Source: an uncultured Modestobacter sp. (GTDB lineage: Bacteria; Actinomycetota; Actinomycetes; Mycobacteriales; Geodermatophilaceae). From it: 64,000 bases of DNA. The notes under the pieces are model-generated. The model saw only the letters and a list, made by a program, of their open reading frames with translations. It did no database searches and had not been told where the DNA came from. The DNA is taken from the NCBI RefSeq assembly GCF_947486615.1, contig NZ_CANKUD010000003.1, forward strand, positions 124,001 through 188,000. Reading direction: 5' to 3'. Numbering within the stretch: position 1 is the first letter of the stretch; each line of letters begins with the position of its first letter. A program made the translations under genes and the position numbers. This document shows, one piece after another, positions 11,030-22,276 of this stretch.

Positions 11030-11079
11030 CCGCATCACCACGTAGGAACCTGCAGGTCCGGCAACGAAGGCGGAACCTC

Positions 11080-12636
11080 ATGAGCGGTACGCACGGCACC
11101 CAGACGACGGCCGGCCCGGTCCTCGGGAACACCCCACCCGAGGCGACGTCGGCCACCGGCGAGGCGGGCGACAACGCCGCGGGGATCGAGGCCGTCGGCC
11201 GGGTCGCCCGGGAGGTGCTGCCCGAGACCGGGGTGATCGCCGACCCCACCCAGCTGCGCACCTACGAGTGCGACGGCCTGGCCCACTACCGGGTCACCCC
11301 CGCGCTGGTCGTCCTCCCCGAGACGACCGAGCAGCTCGCCGCCGTGGTCAAGGCGTGTGCCGAGCACGGCGTCCCCTTCGTCGCCCGCGGCTCGGGCACG
11401 GGCCTGTCCGGCGGTGCGCTCCCCCGCGCGGACGGCGTCCTGCTGGTGACCTCCCGGATGCGGACGATCCGCGAGATCCGCCGCGCCGACCAGCGCGCGA
11501 TCGTGGAACCCGGCGTGATCAACCTCGACGTCACCCGGGCCGCGACCGGGGAGGGCTACTACTACGCCCCCGACCCCAGCAGCCAGCAGATCTGCTCGAT
11601 CGGCGGCAACCTGGCGGAGAACTCCGGTGGCGCGCACTGCCTGAAGTACGGGTTCACCAGCAACCACGTGCTCGGCACCGAGCTGATCACCCCGCAGGGC
11701 GACGTCGTGCAGCTCGGCGGGCTGGCGCCGGACTCCCCCGGCTACGACCTGCTGGGCACCGTCGTCGGCTCCGAGGGCACCCTGGGCATCGCCACCACCG
11801 CCACCGTCCGGCTGGTGCGGCTGCCCGAGGAGGTGCGCACCCTGCTCGTCGGCTTCTACAGCACCGACGACGCCGGTGCGGCCACCTCGGCGATCATCGG
11901 CAGCGGCGTGCTGCCGGCGGCGATCGAGATGATGGACGCCCTGGCCATCGAGGCCGCCGAGGCCGCGGTGCACTGCAACTACCCCGACGGCGCCGGCGCG
12001 GTACTGGTGATCGAGCTCGACGGGGCCGCCGCCGAGGTCGAGCACGAGTACGCCCTGGTCGAGCGGTTCTGCCAGGAGAACGGCGCCTTCGAGCTGCGGC
12101 TGGCCATCGACGCCACCGAGCGGGCGCTGATCTGGCGGGGCCGCAAGTCCGCCTTCGCCGCGGTCGGCCGGATCAGCCCCGACTACATCGTGCAGGACGG
12201 CGTCATCCCGCGGACCGCGCTCCCCGAGGTGCTGCGGGCGATCGCCGAGCTGTCGTCGTCCTCCGGCGTCCGGGTGGCCAACGTCTTCCACGCCGGCGAC
12301 GGCAACCTGCACCCGCTGGTGCTCTTCGACGGGGAGAAGGAGGGCGCGACCGAGGCCGCGGAGGAGGTCAGCGGCGCGATCCTGGACCTCTGCATCACCC
12401 ACGGCGGGGCGATCACCGGCGAGCACGGGGTGGGCGTGGACAAGGCCGCCTACATGCCGAAGATGTTCACCGACGACGACCTGGACACCATGCAGCTGGT
12501 GCGGTGCGCCTTCGACCCGGGCAACATCTCCAACCCCGGCAAGGTCTTCCCCACCCCGCGGCTGTGCGGCGAGGTGCCCGGCAAGCGGAAGAAGGCGCAC
12601 CCGCTGGTCGAGGCCGGCCTGGCGGACGCGTTCTGA
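11080..12636 (+). CDS. glcD: Glycolate oxidase FAD subunit GlcD
   Basis: FAD_binding_4 and C-terminal FAD-oxidase motifs: PFVARGSGTGLSGGALPRADGVLLVTSRM...NVFHAGDGNLHPLVLFD...GGAITGEHGVGVDKAAYMPKMF. Confidence 0.93.
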   Translation: MSGTHGTQTTAGPVLGNTPPEATSATGEAGDNAAGIEAVGRVAREVLPETGVIADPTQLRTYECDGLAHYRVTPALVVLPETTEQLAAVVKACAEHGVPFVARGSGTGLSGGALPRADGVLLVTSRMRTIREIRRADQRAIVEPGVINLDVTRAATGEGYYYAPDPSSQQICSIGGNLAENSGGAHCLKYGFTSNHVLGTELITPQGDVVQLGGLAPDSPGYDLLGTVVGSEGTLGIATTATVRLVRLPEEVRTLLVGFYSTDDAGAATSAIIGSGVLPAAIEMMDALAIEAAEAAVHCNYPDGAGAVLVIELDGAAAEVEHEYALVERFCQENGAFELRLAIDATERALIWRGRKSAFAAVGRISPDYIVQDGVIPRTALPEVLRAIAELSSSSGVRVANVFHAGDGNLHPLVLFDGEKEGATEAAEEVSGAILDLCITHGGAITGEHGVGVDKAAYMPKMFTDDDLDTMQLVRCAFDPGNISNPGKVFPTPRLCGEVPGKRKKAHPLVEAGLADAF

Positions 12637-13898
12637 TGACCACCGTCAGCCTGGACGCCGCCCGCACCGCCCTCTCCGACGCCTGCGGCGAGGTCACCGA
12701 CGCCACCCCGGCCGACGCCGTCGACGGGGTGCCCGCGGCGCTCGTCGCCCGGCCCGGCTCCACCGAGGAGACCGCCGCCGTGCTGCGCGCCGCCGCCGCG
12801 CAGGGGCTCACCGTCGTCCCCCGCGGCCGGGGCACCAAGCTCACCTGGGGCCGGCCGCCGGAGTCCGCCGACGTGGTGCTGGACCTCAGCCGGATGAACC
12901 GGGTGCTCGACCACGCCGCCGGCGACCTCATCGTCGACACCGAGGCCGGCGCGCTGCTCTCCGACGTCCAGCAGACCGTCGGCTCGGCCGGGCAGCGGCT
13001 CGCACTGGACGAGCCGGTCGCCGGCGGCACCGTCGGCGGGATGCTGGCCACCAACGCCAGCGGGCCCGGCCGGGTCGCCGTGGGCACCGCCCGCGACCTG
13101 CTGATCGGCGTGACCGTCGTCCGCGCCGACGGCGTGATCGCCAAGGCCGGCGGCCGGGTGGTGAAGAACGTGGCCGGCTACGACCTGGGCAAGCTGGTCA
13201 TCGGCTCGTTCGGCACCCTCGTCGTCGTCACCCGGGCGGTGTTCCGGCTGCACCCCGTGCCGGCCGCCCGGCGGTTCGTCTCGGTGCCGTTCGGCACGGC
13301 CGAGGACGCCTCCCGTCTCGTCCAGTCGGTGGTGCACGCGCAGGTCGTGCCGGCCGCCGTCGAGGTGGAGTGGCGCGTCGACGGCGCGGGCACGGTCGTC
13401 GTCCTGCTCGAGGGCACCGCCGCCGGCGTCGAGGCCCGGGCGGGCACCACCCGGCGGTTGCTCGGCGCGGGCGCGGAGGCGGCGGAGACCGCGCCTCCCG
13501 GCTGGGGCGTGCTGCCGTGGACCGACGAGCCCGGGGCGACCGGCCTGAAGCTCACCTGCGCGCTCTCCGGGGTCGCCCCGGTGCTCGCCGCCGTCCAGCG
13601 GGCGGCGGCAGACGCCGGGGTGGCGCTCACCGTCCGCGGCTCCGGTGCGGCCGGGGTCCTCTACGCCGCGCTCGGCGGGGACGCCTCTACGGAGGCCGTG
13701 GCCGACGTGGTCGCCCGCACCCGGGCGGTGTGCACCGAGCACGGTGGCGCGCTGGTCGTCCTCGACGGCCCGCCGGCGGTCAAGGCGGCCCTCGACACGT
13801 GGGGCCCGGTGCCGGCGATCGACCTGATGCGCCGTGTGAAGGAACAGTTTGACCCCGAGCGCCGCCTGGCGCCCGGCCGGTTCGTCGGAGGCATCTGA
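12636..13898 (+). CDS. glcE: Glycolate oxidase FAD-binding subunit GlcE
   Basis: FAD-binding fragment VVPRGRGTKLTWGRPPESADVVLDLSRMNRVLDHAAGDLIVDTEAG; 1-nt overlap with glcD stop; between glcD and glcF. Confidence 0.9.
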   Translation: MTTVSLDAARTALSDACGEVTDATPADAVDGVPAALVARPGSTEETAAVLRAAAAQGLTVVPRGRGTKLTWGRPPESADVVLDLSRMNRVLDHAAGDLIVDTEAGALLSDVQQTVGSAGQRLALDEPVAGGTVGGMLATNASGPGRVAVGTARDLLIGVTVVRADGVIAKAGGRVVKNVAGYDLGKLVIGSFGTLVVVTRAVFRLHPVPAARRFVSVPFGTAEDASRLVQSVVHAQVVPAAVEVEWRVDGAGTVVVLLEGTAAGVEARAGTTRRLLGAGAEAAETAPPGWGVLPWTDEPGATGLKLTCALSGVAPVLAAVQRAAADAGVALTVRGSGAAGVLYAALGGDASTEAVADVVARTRAVCTEHGGALVVLDGPPAVKAALDTWGPVPAIDLMRRVKEQFDPERRLAPGRFVGGI

Positions 13899-15301
13899 TG
13901 GTCGAGTCCACCCGCGCCCGTTCCGACGAGCCGCAGAGCGACCCCCGCAAGGCCGACGCCCTCAGTGCCGGGCCGGTGCCGGTGGGCACCCCGACCGTGC
14001 GGCCGGCCTTCGACGACGAGCGCCCGCCCTCGGCCGAGCTGATCAGCGACTGCGTGCACTGCGGCTTCTGCCTGCCGACCTGCCCCACGTACACGCTGTG
14101 GGGCGAGGAGATGGACTCCCCGCGCGGGCGGATCGACCTGATGAAGGCCGGCCTCCAGGGCGCGCCGATGAGCGACACGATGGTGCAGCACTTCGACGCC
14201 TGCCTGGGCTGCATGGCCTGCGTGACCGCCTGCCCCTCCGGCGTCCAGTACGACAAGCTGATCGAGGCCACCCGGGTGCAGGTGGAGCGGCACCACACGC
14301 GCAGCCCCGGCGACCGGGCGATGCGCGCGGCCATCTTCGCGCTGTTCCCCTACAAGAAGCGGCTGCGCGCCCTGCGCGGGCCGCTGCGCGCCTACCAGGC
14401 CAGCGGGCTGCCGAGCGTCGTCCGCAAGAGCGGGCTGCTCGACCGGCTCGCCCCCAAGCTCGCCGCGATGGAAGGCCTCGCCCCGGTGCTGGAGAAGCGG
14501 GAGAAGCTGCCCGAGCGGGTGCCGGCCACCGGCACGCGGCGGGCCGTGGTCGGGCTGCTCACCGGCTGCGTGCAGGGCGAGTTCTTCCCCGGCGTGAACG
14601 CCGCCACCGCCCGGGTGCTCGCCGCCGAGGGGTGCGACGTGATCATCCCGCGGCGGCAGGGCTGCTGCGGCGCGCTGTCGGTGCACAACGGGCGGCAGGA
14701 GGAGGCGGAGTCCTTCGCCCGGGCCACCATCGACGCCTTCGAGGCCGCCGGGGTGGACACCGTGGTGGTCAACGCGGCCGGCTGCGGCTCCAGCATGAAG
14801 GAGTACGCCGAGATCCTGGCCGACGACGCCGAGTACGCCGAGCGGGCGAAGGCGTTCGCCGGCAAGGTGCGCGACGTCTCCGAGTTCCTCGCCGACCTGG
14901 GCAGCGTCGCCGTCCGGCACCCGCTGGAGGTGACCGTGGCCTACCACGACGCCTGCCACCTCGGGCACGCCCAGGGCATCCGCAGCCAGCCGCGCAGCCT
15001 GCTCAAGGAGGTGCCCGGCCTGCAGCTGAAGGAGATCCCGGAGGCCGACATCTGCTGCGGCTCGGCCGGCATCTGGAACGTGCTGAACCCCGAGCCCGCG
15101 CGCGAGCTCGGGGACCGGAAGGCGCGCAACATCGCCTCCACCGGCGCGGCCCTGCTGGTGACGGCGAACCCCGGCTGCCTCATGCAGGTGTCGTCGTCGC
15201 TGGAGCGGCAGGGCACCCGGATCGGGCTGGCGCACACCATCGAGGTGCTGGACGCCTCGATCCGCGGGCTCCCGGTGGACACCCTCGGCCCGCAGCACTA
15301 G
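13898..15301 (+). CDS. glcF: Glycolate oxidase Fe-S subunit GlcF
   Basis: CVHCGFCLPTCPTYTLWGEEMDSPRGRI...CLGCMACVTACPSGVQYDKLIE and CCG motifs RRQGCCGALS, ADICCGSAG. Confidence 0.94.
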   Translation: MVESTRARSDEPQSDPRKADALSAGPVPVGTPTVRPAFDDERPPSAELISDCVHCGFCLPTCPTYTLWGEEMDSPRGRIDLMKAGLQGAPMSDTMVQHFDACLGCMACVTACPSGVQYDKLIEATRVQVERHHTRSPGDRAMRAAIFALFPYKKRLRALRGPLRAYQASGLPSVVRKSGLLDRLAPKLAAMEGLAPVLEKREKLPERVPATGTRRAVVGLLTGCVQGEFFPGVNAATARVLAAEGCDVIIPRRQGCCGALSVHNGRQEEAESFARATIDAFEAAGVDTVVVNAAGCGSSMKEYAEILADDAEYAERAKAFAGKVRDVSEFLADLGSVAVRHPLEVTVAYHDACHLGHAQGIRSQPRSLLKEVPGLQLKEIPEADICCGSAGIWNVLNPEPARELGDRKARNIASTGAALLVTANPGCLMQVSSSLERQGTRIGLAHTIEVLDASIRGLPVDTLGPQH

Positions 15302-15308
15302 AAGGACC

Positions 15309-15464
15309 CCGTTCTCCTCACCCCTCGCAGGCTCGGGGCGAGCCTCGGGACGGGGCCTGACCGTTCTCCTCACCCCTCGCACGCTCGGGGCGAGCCTCGG
15401 AACGGGGCCTGACCGTTCTCCTCACCCCTCGCACGCTCGGGGCGAGCCTCGGGACGGGGCCTGA
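15309..15464. repeat. Three tandem 52-bp copies of hairpin repeat family A
   Basis: ccgttctcctcacccctcgcacgctcggggcgagcctcgggacggggcctga starting at 15309, 15361 and 15413, immediately after the glcF stop. Confidence 0.92.
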
Positions 15465-15505
15465 TCGCGAGGACGGACGGCCCGTGAGGACGGGTCGTCC
15501 GGTGC

Positions 15506-16108
15506 TCAGTCGGTGCGGCCGGTGACCTCGGCCTCGTGCGCCTCACCGAGCCGGTTGAGCCGGCCCAGCAGCTGCGCCAGCGTCGCCACGTCGGCGGTGT
15601 CCCAGTCGCTGAGGTCGGCCTCCCAGCGGGCACGGCGGGCGTCGCGGAGCCGGCTCAGCCGGCGGTGCCCCTCCTCGGAGGTGGACAGCACCTGCGCCCG
15701 GCCGTCGTCGGGGTCGGCGGCCCGGTCGACCAGGCCGAGGTCGACCAGCGAGGCCACCTGCCGGCTGACCGTGCTCTTGTCCAGGCCGAGGCGGGCGACG
15801 ACGTCGCTGGCCCGCAGCGGACCGGCGTCGTCCAGCAGCACGAGCAGTCCGTAGGCCGCGCCGTCCAGGTCCTGGTGCAGCTCGCCGCCCAGCCGGCCGG
15901 AGATCGCCCGGGACCGGCGGAGCAGCAGGGCGACCTCACGCTCCAGCGCCACGTAGGCGGCGTGGCTGTCCCGGGAGGTGTCCTGCGGCCCGGCACCGCC
16001 CTCGGCGGTCTGCGGTCGCGATGCGCTGTCGACGGTCACGTGGTTCTCCACGTCCGACGCGGACCCAGCGTTCCCGGAACCGGTCACTGCTGCCCCCGGG
16101 GCCGCCAC
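15506..16108 (-). CDS. MarR-family transcriptional regulator
   Basis: LRASDVVARLGLDKSTVSRQVASLVDLGLVDRAADPDDGRAQVLSTSEEGHRRLSRLR; exact start uncertain. Confidence 0.85.
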   Translation of the reverse strand: MAAPGAAVTGSGNAGSASDVENHVTVDSASRPQTAEGGAGPQDTSRDSHAAYVALEREVALLLRRSRAISGRLGGELHQDLDGAAYGLLVLLDDAGPLRASDVVARLGLDKSTVSRQVASLVDLGLVDRAADPDDGRAQVLSTSEEGHRRLSRLRDARRARWEADLSDWDTADVATLAQLLGRLNRLGEAHEAEVTGRTD

Positions 16109-16515
16109 ACCACTAGAGCAGAACTGGACGTACGGGGCACCAGATCGCGGCGGTAGGTGGCCGAGACCGCCGCCTCAGCAGCGATCCGGCGGGTCTCGGA
16201 GACCTCGAGCTCGTCCAGCAGCTCGGCGACCCGGGCCTGCAGCGCCTCGACCCGGGACTCCAGCTCGATGATCCGCTTGATCCCGGCCAGGTTGACGCCG
16301 TCCTCCTGGCTGAGCCGCTGCACCTCGCGCAGCAGCGCCACGTCCCGGGCGCTGTACCGGCGCCCGCCGCCGGCCGTGCGGCCGGGGCTGACCAGCCCGA
16401 GGCGGTCGTACTGGCGCAGCGTCTGTGCGTGCATGCCGGCGAGCTCGGCGGCGACGGAGATGACGAACACCGGCGCGTCCTCGGCGAAGGACCGGCCCGG
16501 GCCGGGCAGCGTCAT
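16084..16515 (-). CDS. hspR: Heat-shock repressor HspR, MerR family
   Basis: [71 protein letters not shown], downstream of dnaJ. Confidence 0.95.
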   Translation of the reverse strand: MTLPGPGRSFAEDAPVFVISVAAELAGMHAQTLRQYDRLGLVSPGRTAGGGRRYSARDVALLREVQRLSQEDGVNLAGIKRIIELESRVEALQARVAELLDELEVSETRRIAAEAAVSATYRRDLVPRTSSSALVVWRPRGQQ

Positions 16516-17762
16516 CGGGCGCCGCCCTCACGCAGGGCGGCGGTGATCTCCGGCCGCGGGTCGTCGGGCAGTTCGGTGGCGAGCTTCTCGATCGCCTCCC
16601 GCGCGCCGGGGGTGAGCCGGCTGGGGACGGCGACCTCGACGGTCACCAGCAGGTCGCCGGTGACGCCCTTGCCGGGGACGCCGCGCCCGCGCACCCGCAT
16701 CGTGCGGCCGCTGGACGTGCCGGCCGGCACCTTGAGCGACACCGAGCCGTCCAGGGTCGGCACGGTCAGCGTCGTCCCGAGCGCGGCCTCGGCGAAGGAG
16801 ACCGGCACGGTGAGGGTGAGGTCGTTGCCCGACCGACCGAACAGCTCCGACCCGGTCACGTGGACGACGACGAACAGGTCACCGGCCGGCCCGCCGCGCC
16901 GTCCGGGAGCGCCCTTGCCGGCCAGCCGGATCCGCTGGCCGTCCTTGACGCCGGCCGGGATGCGGACGGTGATGGTGCGGGTCTGGTTGGTGACGCCGCT
17001 GCCCCGGCACTCCGGGCAGGGGTCGTCGACCACCGAGCCGGTGCCGCGGCACTCCTTGCACGGCTCGGAGAAGGCGAACGCGCCCTGGCTGCGGCTGGTG
17101 ACGCCGGCGCCGTTGCAGACCGGGCAGGTGTGCGGGGTGGTGCCCGGGCGGGCACCGTTGCCCGAGCAGGTGGGGCAGGTGCCCGGGCTCTGCATCCGCA
17201 GCGGGACGGTCACGCCGAGCACGGCCTCGTCGAAGGCCAGCGTCGCCTCGGTCTCGACGTCCTGACCTCGGGCCGGGCCGGACCCGGCCTGGCTGCGGCT
17301 CCGGGCCGTGCCGGCGCCGCCAGGGGCCCCGGCACCGGTGAACAGGCCGCCGAACAGGTCACCCAGCCCACCGGCCCGACCACCGGCCCCGGGAGCGCCC
17401 GCGCCGGCTCCGCCGAAGAGGTCACCGAGGTCGAAGGGCTGACCCGCGCCGGCACCGCCGCCGGGGAAACCGCCCGGGAAGCCCGCGCCCGGCGCGCCCG
17501 CGCCGGGCCGGAAGCCACCGCTGCCGAACAGCCGGCGGGCCTCGTCGTACTCGGCCCGCCGCTTGGGGTCCGACAGCACGTCGTAGGCCTCGGAGACCTC
17601 CTTGAACCTGGTCTCGGCCCGGGTGTTCCCCGGGTTCTTGTCCGGGTGGAGCTCACGGGCCAGCTGGCGGTAGGCCTTCTTGACGGCCGCGGCATCGGCG
17701 TCCTTGGCGACGCCCAGGGCCGCGTAGTAGTCCTTCTCGATGAAGTCCCGGGTGCTGCTCAT
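16512..17762 (-). CDS. dnaJ: Chaperone DnaJ
   Basis: [35 protein letters not shown] and four CxxCxGxG zinc repeats ([36 protein letters not shown]). Confidence 0.97.
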   Translation of the reverse strand: MSSTRDFIEKDYYAALGVAKDADAAAVKKAYRQLARELHPDKNPGNTRAETRFKEVSEAYDVLSDPKRRAEYDEARRLFGSGGFRPGAGAPGAGFPGGFPGGGAGAGQPFDLGDLFGGAGAGAPGAGGRAGGLGDLFGGLFTGAGAPGGAGTARSRSQAGSGPARGQDVETEATLAFDEAVLGVTVPLRMQSPGTCPTCSGNGARPGTTPHTCPVCNGAGVTSRSQGAFAFSEPCKECRGTGSVVDDPCPECRGSGVTNQTRTITVRIPAGVKDGQRIRLAGKGAPGRRGGPAGDLFVVVHVTGSELFGRSGNDLTLTVPVSFAEAALGTTLTVPTLDGSVSLKVPAGTSSGRTMRVRGRGVPGKGVTGDLLVTVEVAVPSRLTPGAREAIEKLATELPDDPRPEITAALREGGAR

Positions 17763-17844
17763 CGGACGCCTCCTCTCTGCTGGGCTGGGAACGGGGCGGT
17801 CCGGCCTCCGGGGACCGGAGGCCGGACCGGCCTGAGGGTGGTGC

Positions 17845-18585
17845 TCAGCCGGCGGCCGGGCCCGCGCCCGGCTGGTCGTCCTCGGTGACCGGCAGTTCGC
17901 CGTCGGCGGCAACCGCGGCCGGCTCGGCGGCAGGGGCCGGCGCCTCGGGGTCGGTGACGCCGACCATCGCGGTGCGCAACACCCGGTCACCGCGCCGGAA
18001 GCCCGGGCGCAGCACCGTCGTGGCGGTCGGCTCGCTCACCTCGGGGGAGGTGTCGTGCAGCACCGCCTCGTGCAGTGCGGGGTCGAACACGTCGCCCGGC
18101 TGGCCGAACGTGGTCACGCCGAGGCCGTCCAGCAGCCCCAGCACCCGGTCGGCGACCACCTTGAAGGCGCCGGTGAGGTCGCCGTGGTCCCGGGCGCGCT
18201 CGATGTCGTCGACGATCGGGAACAGCTGACCGGCGAAGCGCTCCGCCGCCTGGTCCACCACCAGGGACCGGTCCCGCTCGACCCGCCGCCGGTAGTTGGC
18301 GTACTCGGCGGTGACCCGCTGCAGGTCCTCGGTCCGCTCGGCCAGCTGGCGGGCGGCCGGATCGGACCCGCCGTCGGCCGCGCCGGCCACCGGCTGGTCG
18401 GCGAGCGGAGCCGCCCCGTCGTCGATCCCGGCCATGTCGCTGTGCTGCTCGCTCATCTGCTCTCCCTGCTCGCTCGCGGTGCCCGCCGGCGCGTCGCCGT
18501 CGGGCACCCGGCCCGCTCCGCTGGTCGGGTCGGTGCGCCGCTCGTCGCCGTCGACGACTCGCGACACCTCGTCCTGCTGGCTCAT
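17845..18585 (-). CDS. grpE: Nucleotide exchange factor GrpE
   Basis: [88 protein letters not shown]. Confidence 0.95.
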   Translation of the reverse strand: MSQQDEVSRVVDGDERRTDPTSGAGRVPDGDAPAGTASEQGEQMSEQHSDMAGIDDGAAPLADQPVAGAADGGSDPAARQLAERTEDLQRVTAEYANYRRRVERDRSLVVDQAAERFAGQLFPIVDDIERARDHGDLTGAFKVVADRVLGLLDGLGVTTFGQPGDVFDPALHEAVLHDTSPEVSEPTATTVLRPGFRRGDRVLRTAMVGVTDPEAPAPAAEPAAVAADGELPVTEDDQPGAGPAAG

Positions 18586-18649
18586 CGTCTCCCCCGGTGC
18601 CCACCGGCCCGGCGGACCGGGCCGGTGGACACGCACGTGGCAGCTGGGG

Positions 18650-20527
<1,878 letters not shown>

Positions 20528-20625
20528 GGAAGGACTCTCCTGTGCGTTGCTGACGGGGTGGTGCTGGTCCAGGAGCTGAGGGCCACCACGCCGGGGACGC
20601 CGGGTCCGGGACGCCGGCCGATCGC

Positions 20626-20646
20626 CTTGCGCGTGGTCCGCTCAAC
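20626..20646. promoter_or_regulatory. HAIR-like HspR operator CTTGCGC-N7-GCTCAAC upstream of dnaK
   Basis: Matches the actinobacterial HAIR architecture (CTTGAGT-N7-ACTCAAG) with exact 7-nt spacing; 10 of 14 arm bases match. Confidence 0.65.
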
Positions 20647-20758
20647 TTTCCTGCCCACCCTAACGGCAGTCTGCGCCGCACTGTTCCCGGGCCCCGCCGA
20701 GCTCCGCCTCCCCCACCGTGCGGGCCGGGCGAGCGGCGCGCACGGTGGGGCCCGGCGG

Positions 20759-21760
20759 TCAGTCGCCGGCGACCCCCGCCGGGCCGGTGCCGGTCGCCGC
20801 GGTCGGCACCGGCTGCGGGAAGGTCGGCACCGAGACCTCCGGCCGGGCGACCGTGGCGTCGCACAGCGCCGGGTCGCCGAAGACCGGGTCCAGTGCGTAG
20901 GTCTGCGGGAACGCGTGCGGCACCGGCACGCCGTCGGCCGCCAGCGGCTGCCGGAGGACGCGGGCACACCCGTCGGCCCACCACTCCTGGAAGCCGACCT
21001 GCAGCGGGCGGCCGTCCTGGTCGTAGAGCAGCACGTCCTCCAGCGGCGTCCCGTCGGCGGCGTAGGGCAGCACGTCGGTGACCGGCCCGTACCGGGACAC
21101 CAGCGGCTGCTCCCCCACGGCCTGGTCGTAGACCGCCGGGTAGGCGTAGCCGGGGTCGTAGGACGGGTACGAGGTGCCGTCCGCGGCCAGCACGAAGGCC
21201 ACCAGCGCCAGGAAGGCGCCGGCGCCGGTCAGCAGCCGGGCGGTCACCGGGGTGAGCTGCCGCCGGCCGAGCACGACCGAGCCGGCGATCGCGGCCGGCA
21301 CCAGCAGCAGACCCAGTTCGTCGCTGCCCAGCGGCGCCGGCACGGGGAAGTCCCACTGCCCGGCCAGTGCGCAGGGGACGGCGATGACCAGGTAGCCGCG
21401 CAGCACCCACCAGGCCGGGCGGAGCTCGGCCCACAGCCGGGAGACCTCCCTGGCGAACGGGTGGGCACGCAGCTCGGCGACCGTCCGCCGCAGCTCGTCC
21501 CGCCGGACCGGCGGGCGGGCGACGCCGCGCGCCGGCAGCCCGGCGGCGGCCCGGAGCTCCTCGGCGTAGGCGGCGGGCGACCCGAGCCGGATGACGACCG
21601 GGCAGTCGTCCCCCTCCTCGGCCAGCGCCGCGAGGTGCTGCTCGAGGTCCTCCAGGAGGGCCGCGGACTCCTCGGCGGGCAGGTCGGCGAGCTCGCGCTC
21701 GACGTCGGCCAGGTAGTCCCGCGCCTCCTGCGTCACCCCGGGGGCGGTCGGCGAGCTCAT
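20759..21760 (-). CDS. Multi-TM membrane protein with N-terminal HAAS/DUF1700-like domain
   Basis: VTQEARDYLADVERELADLPAEESAALLEDLEQHLAALAEEGDD..., followed by TM segments; overlaps a PadR gene. Confidence 0.65.
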   Translation of the reverse strand: MSSPTAPGVTQEARDYLADVERELADLPAEESAALLEDLEQHLAALAEEGDDCPVVIRLGSPAAYAEELRAAAGLPARGVARPPVRRDELRRTVAELRAHPFAREVSRLWAELRPAWWVLRGYLVIAVPCALAGQWDFPVPAPLGSDELGLLLVPAAIAGSVVLGRRQLTPVTARLLTGAGAFLALVAFVLAADGTSYPSYDPGYAYPAVYDQAVGEQPLVSRYGPVTDVLPYAADGTPLEDVLLYDQDGRPLQVGFQEWWADGCARVLRQPLAADGVPVPHAFPQTYALDPVFGDPALCDATVARPEVSVPTFPQPVPTAATGTGPAGVAGD

Positions 21761-22083
21761 GCCGCAGCCCCGCTCAGCAGGCCGTCGACGGCGTCGACGA
21801 ACGTCCTCCACGTCTTGCCCGAGTCCTCCAGCACCGAACGTCCCCTGTCGTTGATCGCGTAGTACTTGCGGTGCGGCCCCTCGTCACTGGGGACGACGTA
21901 GGACGTGAGCGCCCCGGCCTGGTAGAGCCGGCGCAGCGTCCCGTAGACCGAGGCGTCGCCCACGTCCTCCAGGCCGGCCGTGCGCAGCCGCCGGACGACG
22001 TCGTAGCCGTAGCCGTCGGCCTCCCGTACGACCGCCAGCACCGCGACGTCCAGCACGCCCTTGAGCAGCTGACTGGCGTCCAT
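21757..22083 (-). CDS. PadR-family transcriptional regulator
   Basis: MDASQLLKGVLDVAVLAVVREADGYGYDVVRRLRTAGLEDVGDASVYGTLRRLYQAGALTSYVV...RKYYAINDRGR. Confidence 0.93.
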   Translation of the reverse strand: MDASQLLKGVLDVAVLAVVREADGYGYDVVRRLRTAGLEDVGDASVYGTLRRLYQAGALTSYVVPSDEGPHRKYYAINDRGRSVLEDSGKTWRTFVDAVDGLLSGAAA

Positions 22084-22194
22084 CGCCACCCCCTTCCGAC
22101 ACGGCCCGGTGGCGGCGTCCGCGGTAGTGCACCATGCGCAGTACCGCGGACGGGCGAGGACAGCGGCGTGTCGCCGTCCCGACTCACCCCTCGA

Positions 22195-22264
22195 CCTGAC
22201 CTCGTGGCCGCCGCCCGCACCACAGGACGTGAGGGCGGCGACCAGCAGGTGAGGACGACGCCCG
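22195..22264. repeat. Flanking repeat FR-L, hairpin-forming, 5' of DUF559 gene
   Basis: Contains GCGACCAGCAGGTGAGGACGACGCCCG (22238-22264), 26/27 identical to 23395-23421; internal stem GGCCGCCGCCC/GGGCGGCGACC. Confidence 0.8.
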
Positions 22265-22276
22265 AGTCGAGGGCCG

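Noticed and set aside
11268-12635. N-terminal extension of ORF 11268-13898
   Set aside because: Out-of-frame reading of glcD; the genuine GlcE start is at 12636
15309-15464. Possible CRISPR array
   Set aside because: Direct tandem copies with no unique spacers and no cas genes in the window
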